Part shown: piece by piece, positions 53,467 to 61,205 of the stretch
Layout of the letters: each line of letters begins with the position of its first letter
Position numbering within the stretch: position 1 is the stretch's first letter
Assembly: GCA_000169995.1 (NCBI GenBank)
Contig: AAZW01000023.1
Coordinates: 1 to 64,000 of the forward strand
Direction: 5' to 3'
Source of the DNA: Vibrionales bacterium SWAT-3
GTDB taxonomy: Bacteria; Pseudomonadota; Gammaproteobacteria; Enterobacterales; Vibrionaceae
DNA length: 64,000 bases
Notes under the pieces: generated by a model
Database searches by the model: none
The model's input: only the letters and a program-made list of their open reading frames with translations
Told to the model about the DNA's origin: nothing
Translations under genes and position numbers: made by a program

Positions 53467-53502
53467 AAAGGATATTGTTATATTATAACAGTATCCTTTT
53501 TT
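53467..53502. promoter_or_regulatory. Zur-like operator, also a possible ytfJ terminator
   Basis: The 33-bp palindrome centred on 53483 has arms AAAGGATATTGTTATA and TATAACAGTATCCTTT that differ at one base. The core GTTATA-T-TATAAC fits the gammaproteobacterial Zur box (GTTATAwTATAAC). A run of T follows at 53497-53502, so as RNA the same sequence could end ytfJ transcription. It is 26 bases before the DUF2607 gene. Confidence 0.8.
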
Positions 53503-53524
53503 AATTCTGTGGTTAATCATCCTG

Positions 53525-53815
53525 ATGTGGCAAGACACACCCAACAATGTGAAACGAAAAACAGGCTTCTTGCTTGGGCTTATGCTCATGCTAAGCGTGT
53601 TGGCAGCAACACATATGGTGGATATTGACCCAGAGCATCACACCTCACACCACTGTGAGCTGTTTTCCATAAATCAGTTCATTACCTCACACTCGTTGCC
53701 ACAAGTTCCAGAGTTTCATTCAGAGTTTACTGTTCTTATCACAGAGTCAGTAACCTCACTGCAGCGCCACTATTTCGCCTATCTTGCGCGCTCTCCTCCT
53801 GTCAAAATTATTTAA
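53525..53815 (+). CDS. DUF2607 protein of the zinc-uptake operon
   Basis: A 96-residue protein with one hydrophobic segment (about 13-30) that may be a signal anchor, then a His-rich stretch DIDPEHHTSHHCEL that could bind metal. It matches the DUF2607 family found ahead of DUF2796 genes in vibrios. Directly below the Zur-like palindrome. The function is unproven; a role in zinc handling is inferred from position and histidines. Confidence 0.75.
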   Translation: MWQDTPNNVKRKTGFLLGLMLMLSVLAATHMVDIDPEHHTSHHCELFSINQFITSHSLPQVPEFHSEFTVLITESVTSLQRHYFAYLARSPPVKII

Positions 53816-53856
53816 TTACCACTACTTTTTAATTAACCTTTATTCAGGGAAAAAAC

Positions 53857-54633
53857 ATGAAACCTTCTATTTTAGCCGTTGTTATCGGCATGACTGTCTC
53901 TACTAATGTTCTAGCTAACGAAGAATTCCGCTCTCACGGTGCACACGTGCATGGTCAGGTTGAAGTAAACATTGCTCAAGACGGACAAGAACTGCTTGTT
54001 GAAGTGACAGCCCCGGGTGCAGACGTAGTTGGCTTTGAGCACGCTCCAGAAACAGCAGAGCAAAAGAAAATATTTGAGCAAGCTATTGCGCAACTGAACA
54101 AGCCAGACGAGCTATTTAGCTTTAACAACGCGAACTGTACGCTGAAGTTTAAATCAGTGTCGAACACGTTAGAAAGGCGATCACGATGAGCATGAAGGAC
54201 ATGACCACGCTGAACACGGTCATGATGACCACGGAGGCCATGACCACGCTAAACACGATCATGATGAGCACGAAGCCATGACCACGCTGAGCACGATCAT
54301 GATGACCACAAAGACCATGACCACGCTGAGCACGATCATGATGACCACAAAGACCATGACCACGCTGAACATGATCATGACGACCATAAAGACCATGACC
54401 ACGAAGGTCACGACCACCACGATCATGAAGGTCATGACCACTCTGAAGGTGGCCACGGTGAATTCACGGTTGAGTACCACTACCAATGTTCAGATGTAGC
54501 TAAGCTAGACACAGTTAGTACTCAGTGGTTCTCTAAGTTCAGCAACACTGAAAAAATGACAGTGAACCTACTAACAGATACCGCTCAAGTACAAGAAGTT
54601 CTTAACGCAGAGCGTATTAGTTTTCGATTCTAA
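53857..54633 (+). pseudogene. zrgA: Zinc-regulated His-rich periplasmic protein (DUF2796), two frameshifts
   Basis: The frame opens with a signal peptide (VVIGMTVSTNVLA|NEEF) and HGAHVHGQVEVNIA, the DUF2796/ZrgA start, then stops at 54189. One extra A near 54173-54175 and one missing G near 54275 move the frame by +1 and back. Between and after them the sequence encodes runs such as HDHAEHDHDDHKD, then EFTVEYHYQCSDVAKLD to a stop at 54633. ZrgA is reported as the zinc-binding part of a V. cholerae importer. Broken as written, or a sequencing artefact. Confidence 0.8.
54200..54432 (+). repeat. 39-bp tandem repeat coding for a His/Asp-rich zinc-binding stretch
   Basis: Six units start at 54200, 54239, 54277, 54316, 54355 and 54394. 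All are 39 bp (13 codons, pattern HDHAEHDHDDHKD) except the second, which is 38 bp. Units 3 and 4 are identical. A partial seventh unit follows. Confidence 0.9.
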
Positions 54634-54663
54634 TCACTCCTAGATCGGATTAAACGTAAAATA

Positions 54664-54697
54664 AACAGCCAAGTAAGTGGCTACTTACTTGGCTGTT
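54664..54697 (+). repeat. Intercistronic stem-loop between zrgA and the ABC genes
   Basis: Perfect 14-bp stem AACAGCCAAGTAAG/CTTACTTGGCTGTT with loop TGGCTA and no T-run. It could stabilise the upstream binding-protein mRNA or attenuate transcription into the transporter genes. Confidence 0.8.
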
Positions 54698-54773
54698 CAA
54701 ATCGGTGTGTTCTGGGAATTTATGTCGCTAACTGCTGTCCAGTAGATACACCGCTTTAATTATTGGAGCTAGC

Positions 54774-55490
54774 ATGTCTTTTGACAGTTCATCACTTGTG
54801 GTCAAACTCGAAAATATCAGCTTTCGTTGGAAACCAGAATTACCCCCAACTCTAGAGATCCCTTCTCTGCATATCCAAGCCCAAGAGCACCTATTCATAA
54901 AAGGGCCAAGTGGTTGTGGTAAGTCAACACTATTAGGGCTACTGACAGGTATCAATCAGGCAGAGCAAGGCGAAGTCTCTATATTAGGCCAAGACCTGAC
55001 TCAGCTAACACCTCGCCAAAGAGACAAATTCAGAGCCGACCATATCGGTTATATCTTCCAACAATTTAACCTGCTCCCTTACCTATCAGTAATCGACAAC
55101 GTCACGCTTCCTTGCCAGTTTTCAGCGATTCGCAAGCAACAAGTCACTGATAGCAAGAACACCCTGCAAGCCACAGCTCAAGATCTATTGTTAAGATTAA
55201 AGCTGCCTCAAGCCCTAATGGATAAACCTGTCACTGAGCTGAGTATTGGCCAACAACAACGTGTCGCCGCAGCGCGTGCCCTAATCGGTCAACCTAAAAT
55301 CATCATTGCAGATGAACCAACATCCGCATTAGATCATGACAACCGAGAAGCCTTTATCGAGCTATTGCTAGAGCAAGCCAATCAAGCAGGTTCAACTCTG
55401 ATATTTGTCAGCCATGATCCAACATTAGAAAAACTGTTCACTCGAACCATAGATTTAAAAACCGTTAACCAAGCTAAGGTTGTCGTATGA
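54774..55490 (+). CDS. zrgB: ABC transporter ATPase of the zinc operon
   Basis: A 238-residue ATPase of the MacB/LolD type, with Walker A GPSGCGKSTLLG near 43-54, Q-loop QQFNLLPY, signature LSIGQQQRVAAARAL, Walker B IIIADEPTSALDHD and switch SHD. Such ATPases pair with FtsX-like permeases. A GGAG site precedes ATG 54774. Overlaps the permease gene by ATGA. Zinc import is inferred from its place below zrgA. Confidence 0.85.
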   Translation: MSFDSSSLVVKLENISFRWKPELPPTLEIPSLHIQAQEHLFIKGPSGCGKSTLLGLLTGINQAEQGEVSILGQDLTQLTPRQRDKFRADHIGYIFQQFNLLPYLSVIDNVTLPCQFSAIRKQQVTDSKNTLQATAQDLLLRLKLPQALMDKPVTELSIGQQQRVAAARALIGQPKIIIADEPTSALDHDNREAFIELLLEQANQAGSTLIFVSHDPTLEKLFTRTIDLKTVNQAKVVV

Positions 55491-56746
55491 AAGTAATTAC
55501 TCACTTAGCCTTAAAAAGCGTACTCAACCGTAAAGCCACGGCTATTCTGACCATTCTTACCGTGGCAGTGTCTGTCATTCTATTGCTCGGTGTAGAGCGC
55601 GTGAGAACCGAAGCCAAGAGCAGCTTTGCCAATACCATTTCAGGCACTGACCTTATCGTTGGTGGCCGCTCAGGCCAGGTAAACCTTCTGCTCTACTCTG
55701 TATTTAGAATCGGTAATGCGACCAACAATATCGACTGGAAAAGCTATCAAGAATTTAGCCAACACAAAGCCGTAAAGTGGGCGATCCCAATTTCACTGGG
55801 TGATTCTCATAAAGGCTTCCGTGTGATGGGTACTAACCATAGCTACTTTGAAAACTATCGCTATGGAAGTAAGCAACCACTTACTTTCCAGCAAGGTAAA
55901 GAGTTTAATGAGCTATTTGATGTGGTGATTGGAGCTGATGTCGCGAAAAAGTTAGATTACAAGATTGGCGATCAAATCATTCTTGCACACGGTATCAGTG
56001 ATGTGGCGTTCAGCCGACACGATAACCTACCCTTCAAGATTGTCGGAATACTCGCACCAACAGGAACGCCAGTAGACAAAACCGTGCATGTATCGTTAGA
56101 AGCGATCGAAGCGATTCACGTTGGTTGGGAGTCCGGTGCCAACCTAGGGCATACCCCAGATGCCGAAACCTTGAAAACCTACGATTTCCAGCCTCAGCAA
56201 ATCACCGCGATGATGCTTGGTTTGAACTCGAAGATTCAAACCTTCGCACTGCAAAGAGAAATCAATAACTACCGTCAAGAACCGTTAAGCGCAATTATGC
56301 CGGGCATTGCTCTGCATGAATTATGGGGCATGATGGCCGTGGCAGAGCAAGCATTGCTCATTGTTTCAGGGTTTGTAGTGGTTGCCGGTTTACTAGGAAT
56401 GCTCAGTAGCCTACTAACGAGCTTGCAAGAAAGACGTCGCGAGATGGCTATCCTGCGTGCAATGGGTGCAAGGCCTCGCCATGTGTTTGGTCTATTGATT
56501 AGTGAAGCCAGTGCCCTGACCTTCTTAGGTATCACATTGGGCGTTGCAGTGTTGTTTGCTCTGATCGCAGTAGTTGCTCCTATTGTGCAACAAAGTTATG
56601 GTATCAACATATCGATATCCGCAATCACACCTCATGAGTGGAAACTGCTTATGCTGGTGCAAATTGCCGGAATCATTATCGGCTTTATTCCCGCTTTCAG
56701 GGCTTACCGTCAGTCTTTATCTGATGGCATGACAATTCGAATCTAA
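55487..56746 (+). CDS. zrgC: FtsX-like permease of the zinc operon
   Basis: A 419-residue MacB/FtsX-type permease: N-terminal helix (about 15-37), a periplasmic domain (about 45-280) and three C-terminal helices (about 290-405) with ERRREMAILRAMGARPRHVF as the coupling segment. Such permeases usually do not form a classic import channel, so they may instead drive a periplasmic step; transport direction is open. Confidence 0.85.
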   Translation: MKVITHLALKSVLNRKATAILTILTVAVSVILLLGVERVRTEAKSSFANTISGTDLIVGGRSGQVNLLLYSVFRIGNATNNIDWKSYQEFSQHKAVKWAIPISLGDSHKGFRVMGTNHSYFENYRYGSKQPLTFQQGKEFNELFDVVIGADVAKKLDYKIGDQIILAHGISDVAFSRHDNLPFKIVGILAPTGTPVDKTVHVSLEAIEAIHVGWESGANLGHTPDAETLKTYDFQPQQITAMMLGLNSKIQTFALQREINNYRQEPLSAIMPGIALHELWGMMAVAEQALLIVSGFVVVAGLLGMLSSLLTSLQERRREMAILRAMGARPRHVFGLLISEASALTFLGITLGVAVLFALIAVVAPIVQQSYGINISISAITPHEWKLLMLVQIAGIIIGFIPAFRAYRQSLSDGMTIRI

Positions 56747-56759
56747 ATAGGAACCTACG

Positions 56760-57275
56760 ATGCAACGCAAATTCCTACTGATACTTGGGCTACTGATGTT
56801 CCCATTTATTAGTACAGCTCACGCTGAAACACCTCAGAATGAGGAATCGGTATTAACACTCGAATGGATTGATTTGATTCCAGAATCAGAGCGCGCTCAA
56901 CTAGATTCGTTTGGCATGCCGATGGTTGACCATAACAGTATGGAAAAGCCTCAACAGTCGACACTGGGTGCAGTTCGTCCGGAGTTAAACGGCAGTAAGG
57001 TTAAGATCCCCGGTTTTGTGATTCCATTGGAAGGCGATGAGAACATGATCACTGAGTTTCTGTTGGTGCCGTACTTTGGCGCATGTATCCACGTGCCACC
57101 ACCGCCACCGAACCAAATTATTTACGTTAAGTTTCCTAAGGGAGCGCCAATACAGCAATTGTGGGATGTTATCTATTTGGTAGGTACGCTGAAAACAGAA
57201 TCTATCAGTCACGATCTAGCGCAAACGGGCTATCTGATTGAAGGTACTGCAATTGAAGAATACGACGACATGTAG
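56760..57275 (+). CDS. DUF3299 periplasmic protein of the zinc operon
   Basis: A 171-residue secreted protein with a signal peptide (LLILGLLMFPFISTAHA|ETPQ). The DUF3299 core includes LEWIDLIPESE, KIPGFVIPLEGDENMITEFL and VPYFGACIHVPPPPPNQIIY, the conserved Cys-His near 110-112 being a possible metal site. Last gene of the operon, 13 bases after the permease. Its function is unknown; linkage suggests a part in zinc acquisition. Confidence 0.85.
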   Translation: MQRKFLLILGLLMFPFISTAHAETPQNEESVLTLEWIDLIPESERAQLDSFGMPMVDHNSMEKPQQSTLGAVRPELNGSKVKIPGFVIPLEGDENMITEFLLVPYFGACIHVPPPPPNQIIYVKFPKGAPIQQLWDVIYLVGTLKTESISHDLAQTGYLIEGTAIEEYDDM

Positions 57276-57365
57276 TCGTTTGGAGGGTGGCTCAGCGATG
57301 AGCCGCCGTCACTGAATAAACCAAGTTATTCAATAACAGTTTAATAACGATATTGTTCCTCTAAA

Positions 57366-57470
57366 TTACGCAATGTAATTAGATAAATAAGCTAGCACAC
57401 CCACATAAGTCGCGAGTAATAAACCTATGCCAAGCTGCTTTTTCAGCTTGTTATCATTGACTTGATTCAT
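57366..57470 (-). CDS. Small 34-residue membrane protein, predicted
   Basis: An ORF MNQVNDNKLKKQLGIGLLLA followed by TYVGVLAYLSNYIA and TAA. A charged N-terminus precedes one hydrophobic helix (about 13-33). A perfect AGGAGG lies four bases before the ATG, unusually strong for a chance ORF. A Fur-like box sits 36 bases upstream. I do not recognise a family. Iron-repressed expression is inferred. Confidence 0.6.
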   Translation of the reverse strand: MNQVNDNKLKKQLGIGLLLATYVGVLAYLSNYIA

Positions 57471-57505
57471 AACTCCTCCTTGATAATTACAACAAATTTA
57501 ACATT

Positions 57506-57520
57506 TTATTATCATTATCA
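57506..57520 (-). promoter_or_regulatory. Fur-like box upstream of the small membrane-protein ORF
   Basis: On the minus strand TGATAATGATAATAA matches 12 of 14 specified positions of the 7-1-7 Fur box. It contains two direct GATAAT hexamers. Confidence 0.55.
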
Positions 57521-57602
57521 AAAGTAAAATTTTGTTGAAGTCTTCAACTCTGCACGCAAAATCTAGCCACCAATCAGATAAAGAGTTACATTTTAGACAG
57601 TT

Positions 57603-57676
57603 ATACCAATCACAGTAAGTCAGTGATCAGCAATAGCGTAGGGAAAAGCCTTGAGAGCAATGACTACGATTGGTAT
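57603..57676. repeat. Short inverted-repeat element (MITE-like, Vibrio type)
   Basis: ATACCAATC at 57603-57611 is repeated inverted as GATTGGTAT at 57668-57676, enclosing about 56 bp. I recall similar TATACCAATCACAGTAA sequences repeated in other Vibrio genomes, but could not check. It overlaps the upstream candidate starts of the TIGR03899 gene. Confidence 0.55.
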
Positions 57677-57701
57677 TGATTCGTCTCCTAACGGTACTCT
57701 T

Positions 57702-58610
57702 ATGTCAGAAACCAAACAGCCAGTGATCATTGAGCATGCTAGCGACACACAGCACAAGCATGAGAAAAAGCCGCATATTGCCGACAGTGCCAGTCGAATG
57801 CTGCACATTGCCCAAAGCTTCGGTTTAGATTCCTTAATTAGTCATAGCGAAAAAACGAACGATAAAGCCGCTAGCACTCTGATTGAGCGAGCGTTATTGC
57901 GAGAGAAGAAACGTAAGGAGCTGCGCCAGAAGAACCTAGAGCAGATCCTGAAACTGGCCCACTCTTCATGTAAAGATGAAGCGGCTGGAGATCCAGATCA
58001 GGACTGGCTGTACCGCTTTTTCGATATGGCACAAGAGATCCACAACACATCAATGCAAAGGCTGTGGGCTCAGGTGCTGAAACGAGAAGTCACCAACCCA
58101 GGCTCTACGTCGATGAAGGCGCTACAAATCCTAAAAGATATGACACCAAAGGAAGCACTGACCTTGCAGAGAGCTGCTTCACTGGGTTGTAGCTTTGGTA
58201 GTGACAACAGTAAAAAACTGCTGCTTGGTTTTAAGTCTCACGCAGGGCTGTTCAGTTTTGGTAAAAGAGACACCACCAACACCATTAACCTTGGTGGGCA
58301 TAACCTTCCCTACTCTAGTCTTCTCCACTTGATTGAACTTGGCATTATTCTAGGCACGGAGTTAGAGTCTGGAGAGATCGACTTCGACCCAGCATTACAT
58401 CTAACGTACCAAGGGAAAAGTATGTCATTAGCGCCGCTATCAAAAGGCGTGAAGTTGGTGTACTACCGATTCAGCCCTACTGGCAACGAACTGTGTACCT
58501 TGCTTGGCAATAAACCCAACATGCCTTATTACGACCAATTGATTGCGCTATTGAGCCAAAAATTCACGGTGCAGACCGAAGTGAAAAGCAGTGTGAACTA
58601 CACCGTCTAG
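57702..58610 (+). CDS. TIGR03899 family protein (DUF2806)
   Basis: A cytoplasmic protein of 302 residues from ATG 57702 (MSETKQPVIIEHA). Candidate starts at 57651 and 57660 lie inside a repeat element and are unlikely. Conserved parts include DSASRMLHIAQSFGLDSL, a charged helix LREKKRKELRQKNLEQIL, and DPDQDWLYRFFDMAQEIHN near 96-114. The family is found in marine gammaproteobacteria; its function is unknown to me. An inverted repeat overlaps its stop codon. Confidence 0.82.
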   Translation: MSETKQPVIIEHASDTQHKHEKKPHIADSASRMLHIAQSFGLDSLISHSEKTNDKAASTLIERALLREKKRKELRQKNLEQILKLAHSSCKDEAAGDPDQDWLYRFFDMAQEIHNTSMQRLWAQVLKREVTNPGSTSMKALQILKDMTPKEALTLQRAASLGCSFGSDNSKKLLLGFKSHAGLFSFGKRDTTNTINLGGHNLPYSSLLHLIELGIILGTELESGEIDFDPALHLTYQGKSMSLAPLSKGVKLVYYRFSPTGNELCTLLGNKPNMPYYDQLIALLSQKFTVQTEVKSSVNYTV

Positions 58611-58639
58611 ATAATAGAGTCTAGGAAATAGACGGTGTA
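58599..58639. repeat. Inverted repeat across the TIGR03899 stop codon
   Basis: TACACCGTCTA and TAGACGGTGTA form an 11-bp perfect stem with a 19-base loop. No T-run on either strand, so it is not a typical terminator. Confidence 0.5.
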
Positions 58640-58770
58640 AAAACTGAAAAATATTGAGAAGAAAAAAGAGAATCTAGAGGATAGGTTTCTTGTCTCGGTA
58701 GAGTAAGGCTGCACTGCTTTTGGCGAACAAGCAGACATGCTGATGGGCAGCCTTAGTCATACCAGCGGTC

Positions 58771-59391
58771 TCAATTGGCTAAAATGTTACGCTTCTCTAA
58801 CGCATCAATGCACAACTCTACCAATTCATCGATCGTCTTCTCTCCTGCAGGTAGATCAATCTCAGGGTTCTGTGGCGCTTCGTAAGTCGAACTAATCCCC
58901 GTGAAATTAGGAATTTCTCCCGCACGTGCTTTCTTATATAAGCCTTTAGGGTCACGCTGTTCGCACACCTCTAATGGTGTATTCACAAACACTTCAAGAA
59001 ACTCCCCTTCAGGCAATAAGTCGCGTACCAGCTGCCTTTCAGCTTGGTGAGGAGAAATAAACGCAGACAGTACAATCAAACCAGCATCAGCCATCAATTT
59101 AGCTAACTCACCGATACGACGAATATTCTCTCGGCGGTCTTGCTCAGAAAAGCCAAGGTCACTACACAAGCCATGACGAACATTATCACCATCCAGTAAA
59201 TAGGTATGGTAACCAAGTTGCGCTAAGCGATTCTCAAGTGCTCCAGCTACTGTCGATTTACCAGAACCAGATAATCCAGTGAACCAAAGCACAGCAGGCT
59301 TTTGTGATTTCAGATCCGCGCGGAATCCTTTATCAATCGAGTGTTGATGCCACACAACATTCTCATCTTTGTGTTTGAGTACTGCGGTCAT
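58771..59391 (-). CDS. cysC: Adenylylsulfate kinase CysC
   Basis: CysC phosphorylates APS to PAPS, the second step of sulfate activation. The 206-residue protein has Walker [10 protein letters not shown] near 39-47, [10 protein letters not shown] near 70-79, and the lid segment [21 protein letters not shown]. Last gene of cysD-cysN-permease-cysC on the minus strand, 24 bases after the permease. Confidence 0.96.
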   Translation of the reverse strand: MTAVLKHKDENVVWHQHSIDKGFRADLKSQKPAVLWFTGLSGSGKSTVAGALENRLAQLGYHTYLLDGDNVRHGLCSDLGFSEQDRRENIRRIGELAKLMADAGLIVLSAFISPHQAERQLVRDLLPEGEFLEVFVNTPLEVCEQRDPKGLYKKARAGEIPNFTGISSTYEAPQNPEIDLPAGEKTIDELVELCIDALEKRNILAN

Positions 59392-59415
59392 AAATAGTCC
59401 TTTAAATAAACAGCA

Positions 59416-61140
59416 TTAAAATGGGAAAAAGTAAGGAATTAGGGTCAGTACCAAGCCCGAGTAAACAATCGAGATTGGGATACCGATGCGCAGATAATCT
59501 GTAAGGTGATAATTACCTACGCTATAAACAAGTAAGTTAGTCTGGTAGCCGTATGGCGAAATGAAACTGGCACTCGCACCAAACAATACCGCCATGATGA
59601 ATGGCATTGGGTCAACGCCATAGCCTACCGCCATGCTGTAGCCGATCGGGAAAGAGAGTGCCGCTGCGGCGTTATTGGTGACTAACTCTGTCAGAATCAG
59701 AGTCATCAGATAAGTCGCGACCAAGGCACCAAATACGCCCCAGCCATTAAAGGCCTCCATAAACATCTGCCCCATACGTTCAGATAAGCCAGATGAAATC
59801 ATCAGTTGAGCAATAGAGAGTGCAGACCCAACAATCACAACAATATCAACCGGAAAGCGGCGGCGAAGCTCACTCAGCTGCACGATACCAAATGCTACCA
59901 GCAATAATAAGAACCCAGCTAAGCCTTTAATTATCGGCACCATATCAAGCAGCGCTAAGCCAATCACACTGGTGAAACCGAGTAGCACGAGTGCCGATTT
60001 ATCTGCATCAAGCTTGGCACTTGAATCCAAATCATTCATCAACACAAACTCTTTGTTGTGTTGCTGGCGCTGCTCTTCAAAACGTTTGCCAGGCACCAGA
60101 ATTAAGGTATCACCTGCCGTCAGCGTGATGTTACCCAAACCACCTTCAAGACGTTCATGGCCACGACGAATCGCCACTACCACCGCATCAAAGCGGTCTC
60201 TAAACTGACTAGTTTTCAATGTTTTATTACAGAAGCTTGCCGACGAGCTCACCACTACTTCAACAAAGCTCTGTCCGTTGAGGTGGTGCTGACCAAATAG
60301 GGTTAGCCCTTGGATTTCTTGCAGTGTTGCCACGCTCTCGACATCACCACAAAACAGCAAGCGATCTCGAGCCTGCAATACAAAATCAGGGTCAATCGAG
60401 GCGGTGGTTTTACCGTCACGAATCACTTCCGCTAAGAAGAGTTTTCGCAATGCTCTTAAGTTGTTTTCACTAACACTACGACCAACCAACGGAGAGCCTG
60501 GCTCAACTCTGGCTTCTAAGAAATAAGGTAGATCATCTTGCGATCCATCATCGTAGCTAGGTAAGAAGTAACTCAGAGGAATAAGGATCAACACGCCACC
60601 AGCCAAGACCGCTAAACCGATCAAAGTTGGTGTAAAAAAGTTTAGGCTCGGCAATCCTGCATCTTCAACAAAGCTATTGATGATTAAGTTGGTTGAGGTG
60701 CCGATCAATGTCAGTGTTCCACCCAAAATAGCGGCGTATGACAAAGGAATAAGTAACTTAGAAGGCGCGTGCTGCTGATTACGTTTGATCGCACCGATCA
60801 AAGAGACCACTACAGCCGTGTTATTGGTAAAGGAAGAAAGCAGCGCTGTAGAGATACCCAACTTTGCCACCACTGTGCCTAGCCTACCTTCAGAGATATT
60901 ACGGCTAACCCAGCTGATCAAGCGAGTTTTCTCCAGCGCACTCGATGCGAGGATCAAAAGAATTAACGTCAGTAACGAAGAGTTAGTGAAGTTATTGGCT
61001 AAGCTCGACAGGTCGATCATCCCGCCCATAAAAGCTATAAACGCCGCGCCAGCAAAGATAAAGCTTGGCTTAATACGGGTAACGAGCAGGCAAGTAATAA
61101 TGCCGAGCAAAATCGCTAATACAAATCCTTGTTGCCACAT
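59416..61140 (-). CDS. SLC13-family permease, probable sulfate transporter
   Basis: A 574-residue divalent anion/Na+ symporter family protein. N-terminal helices (about 1-195) with NNTAVVVSLIGAI and GTSTNLIINSFV, two central cytoplasmic TrkA-C (RCK_C) domains (about 205-365), then C-terminal helices with TNNAAAALSFPI and PYGYQTNLLVYS. The duplicated TNNA.. and G.QTNL/STNL elements match this fold. Position between cysN and cysC argues for sulfate uptake. Confidence 0.88.
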   Translation of the reverse strand: MWQQGFVLAILLGIITCLLVTRIKPSFIFAGAAFIAFMGGMIDLSSLANNFTNSSLLTLILLILASSALEKTRLISWVSRNISEGRLGTVVAKLGISTALLSSFTNNTAVVVSLIGAIKRNQQHAPSKLLIPLSYAAILGGTLTLIGTSTNLIINSFVEDAGLPSLNFFTPTLIGLAVLAGGVLILIPLSYFLPSYDDGSQDDLPYFLEARVEPGSPLVGRSVSENNLRALRKLFLAEVIRDGKTTASIDPDFVLQARDRLLFCGDVESVATLQEIQGLTLFGQHHLNGQSFVEVVVSSSASFCNKTLKTSQFRDRFDAVVVAIRRGHERLEGGLGNITLTAGDTLILVPGKRFEEQRQQHNKEFVLMNDLDSSAKLDADKSALVLLGFTSVIGLALLDMVPIIKGLAGFLLLLVAFGIVQLSELRRRFPVDIVVIVGSALSIAQLMISSGLSERMGQMFMEAFNGWGVFGALVATYLMTLILTELVTNNAAAALSFPIGYSMAVGYGVDPMPFIMAVLFGASASFISPYGYQTNLLVYSVGNYHLTDYLRIGIPISIVYSGLVLTLIPYFFPF

Positions 61141-61205
61141 ATACCCGTCCTTTATGGCGGAAACGATCAGTTTCCGCCTGATTCAATAAGCTGTTACTCA
61201 GTCGT

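Noticed and set aside
54200..54432. Regular 38-39 bp repeats that might be a CRISPR array
   Set aside because: The units are contiguous without unique spacers, encode an in-phase His-rich peptide, and have no cas genes nearby.
54259..54499. ORFs on both strands with low-complexity Met/Thr or Val products
   Set aside because: They are out-of-frame readings of the His-rich repeat in zrgA.
57651..57701. N-terminal extension of the TIGR03899 protein
   Set aside because: The codons lie in a short inverted-repeat element; ATG 57702 gives a more natural start.
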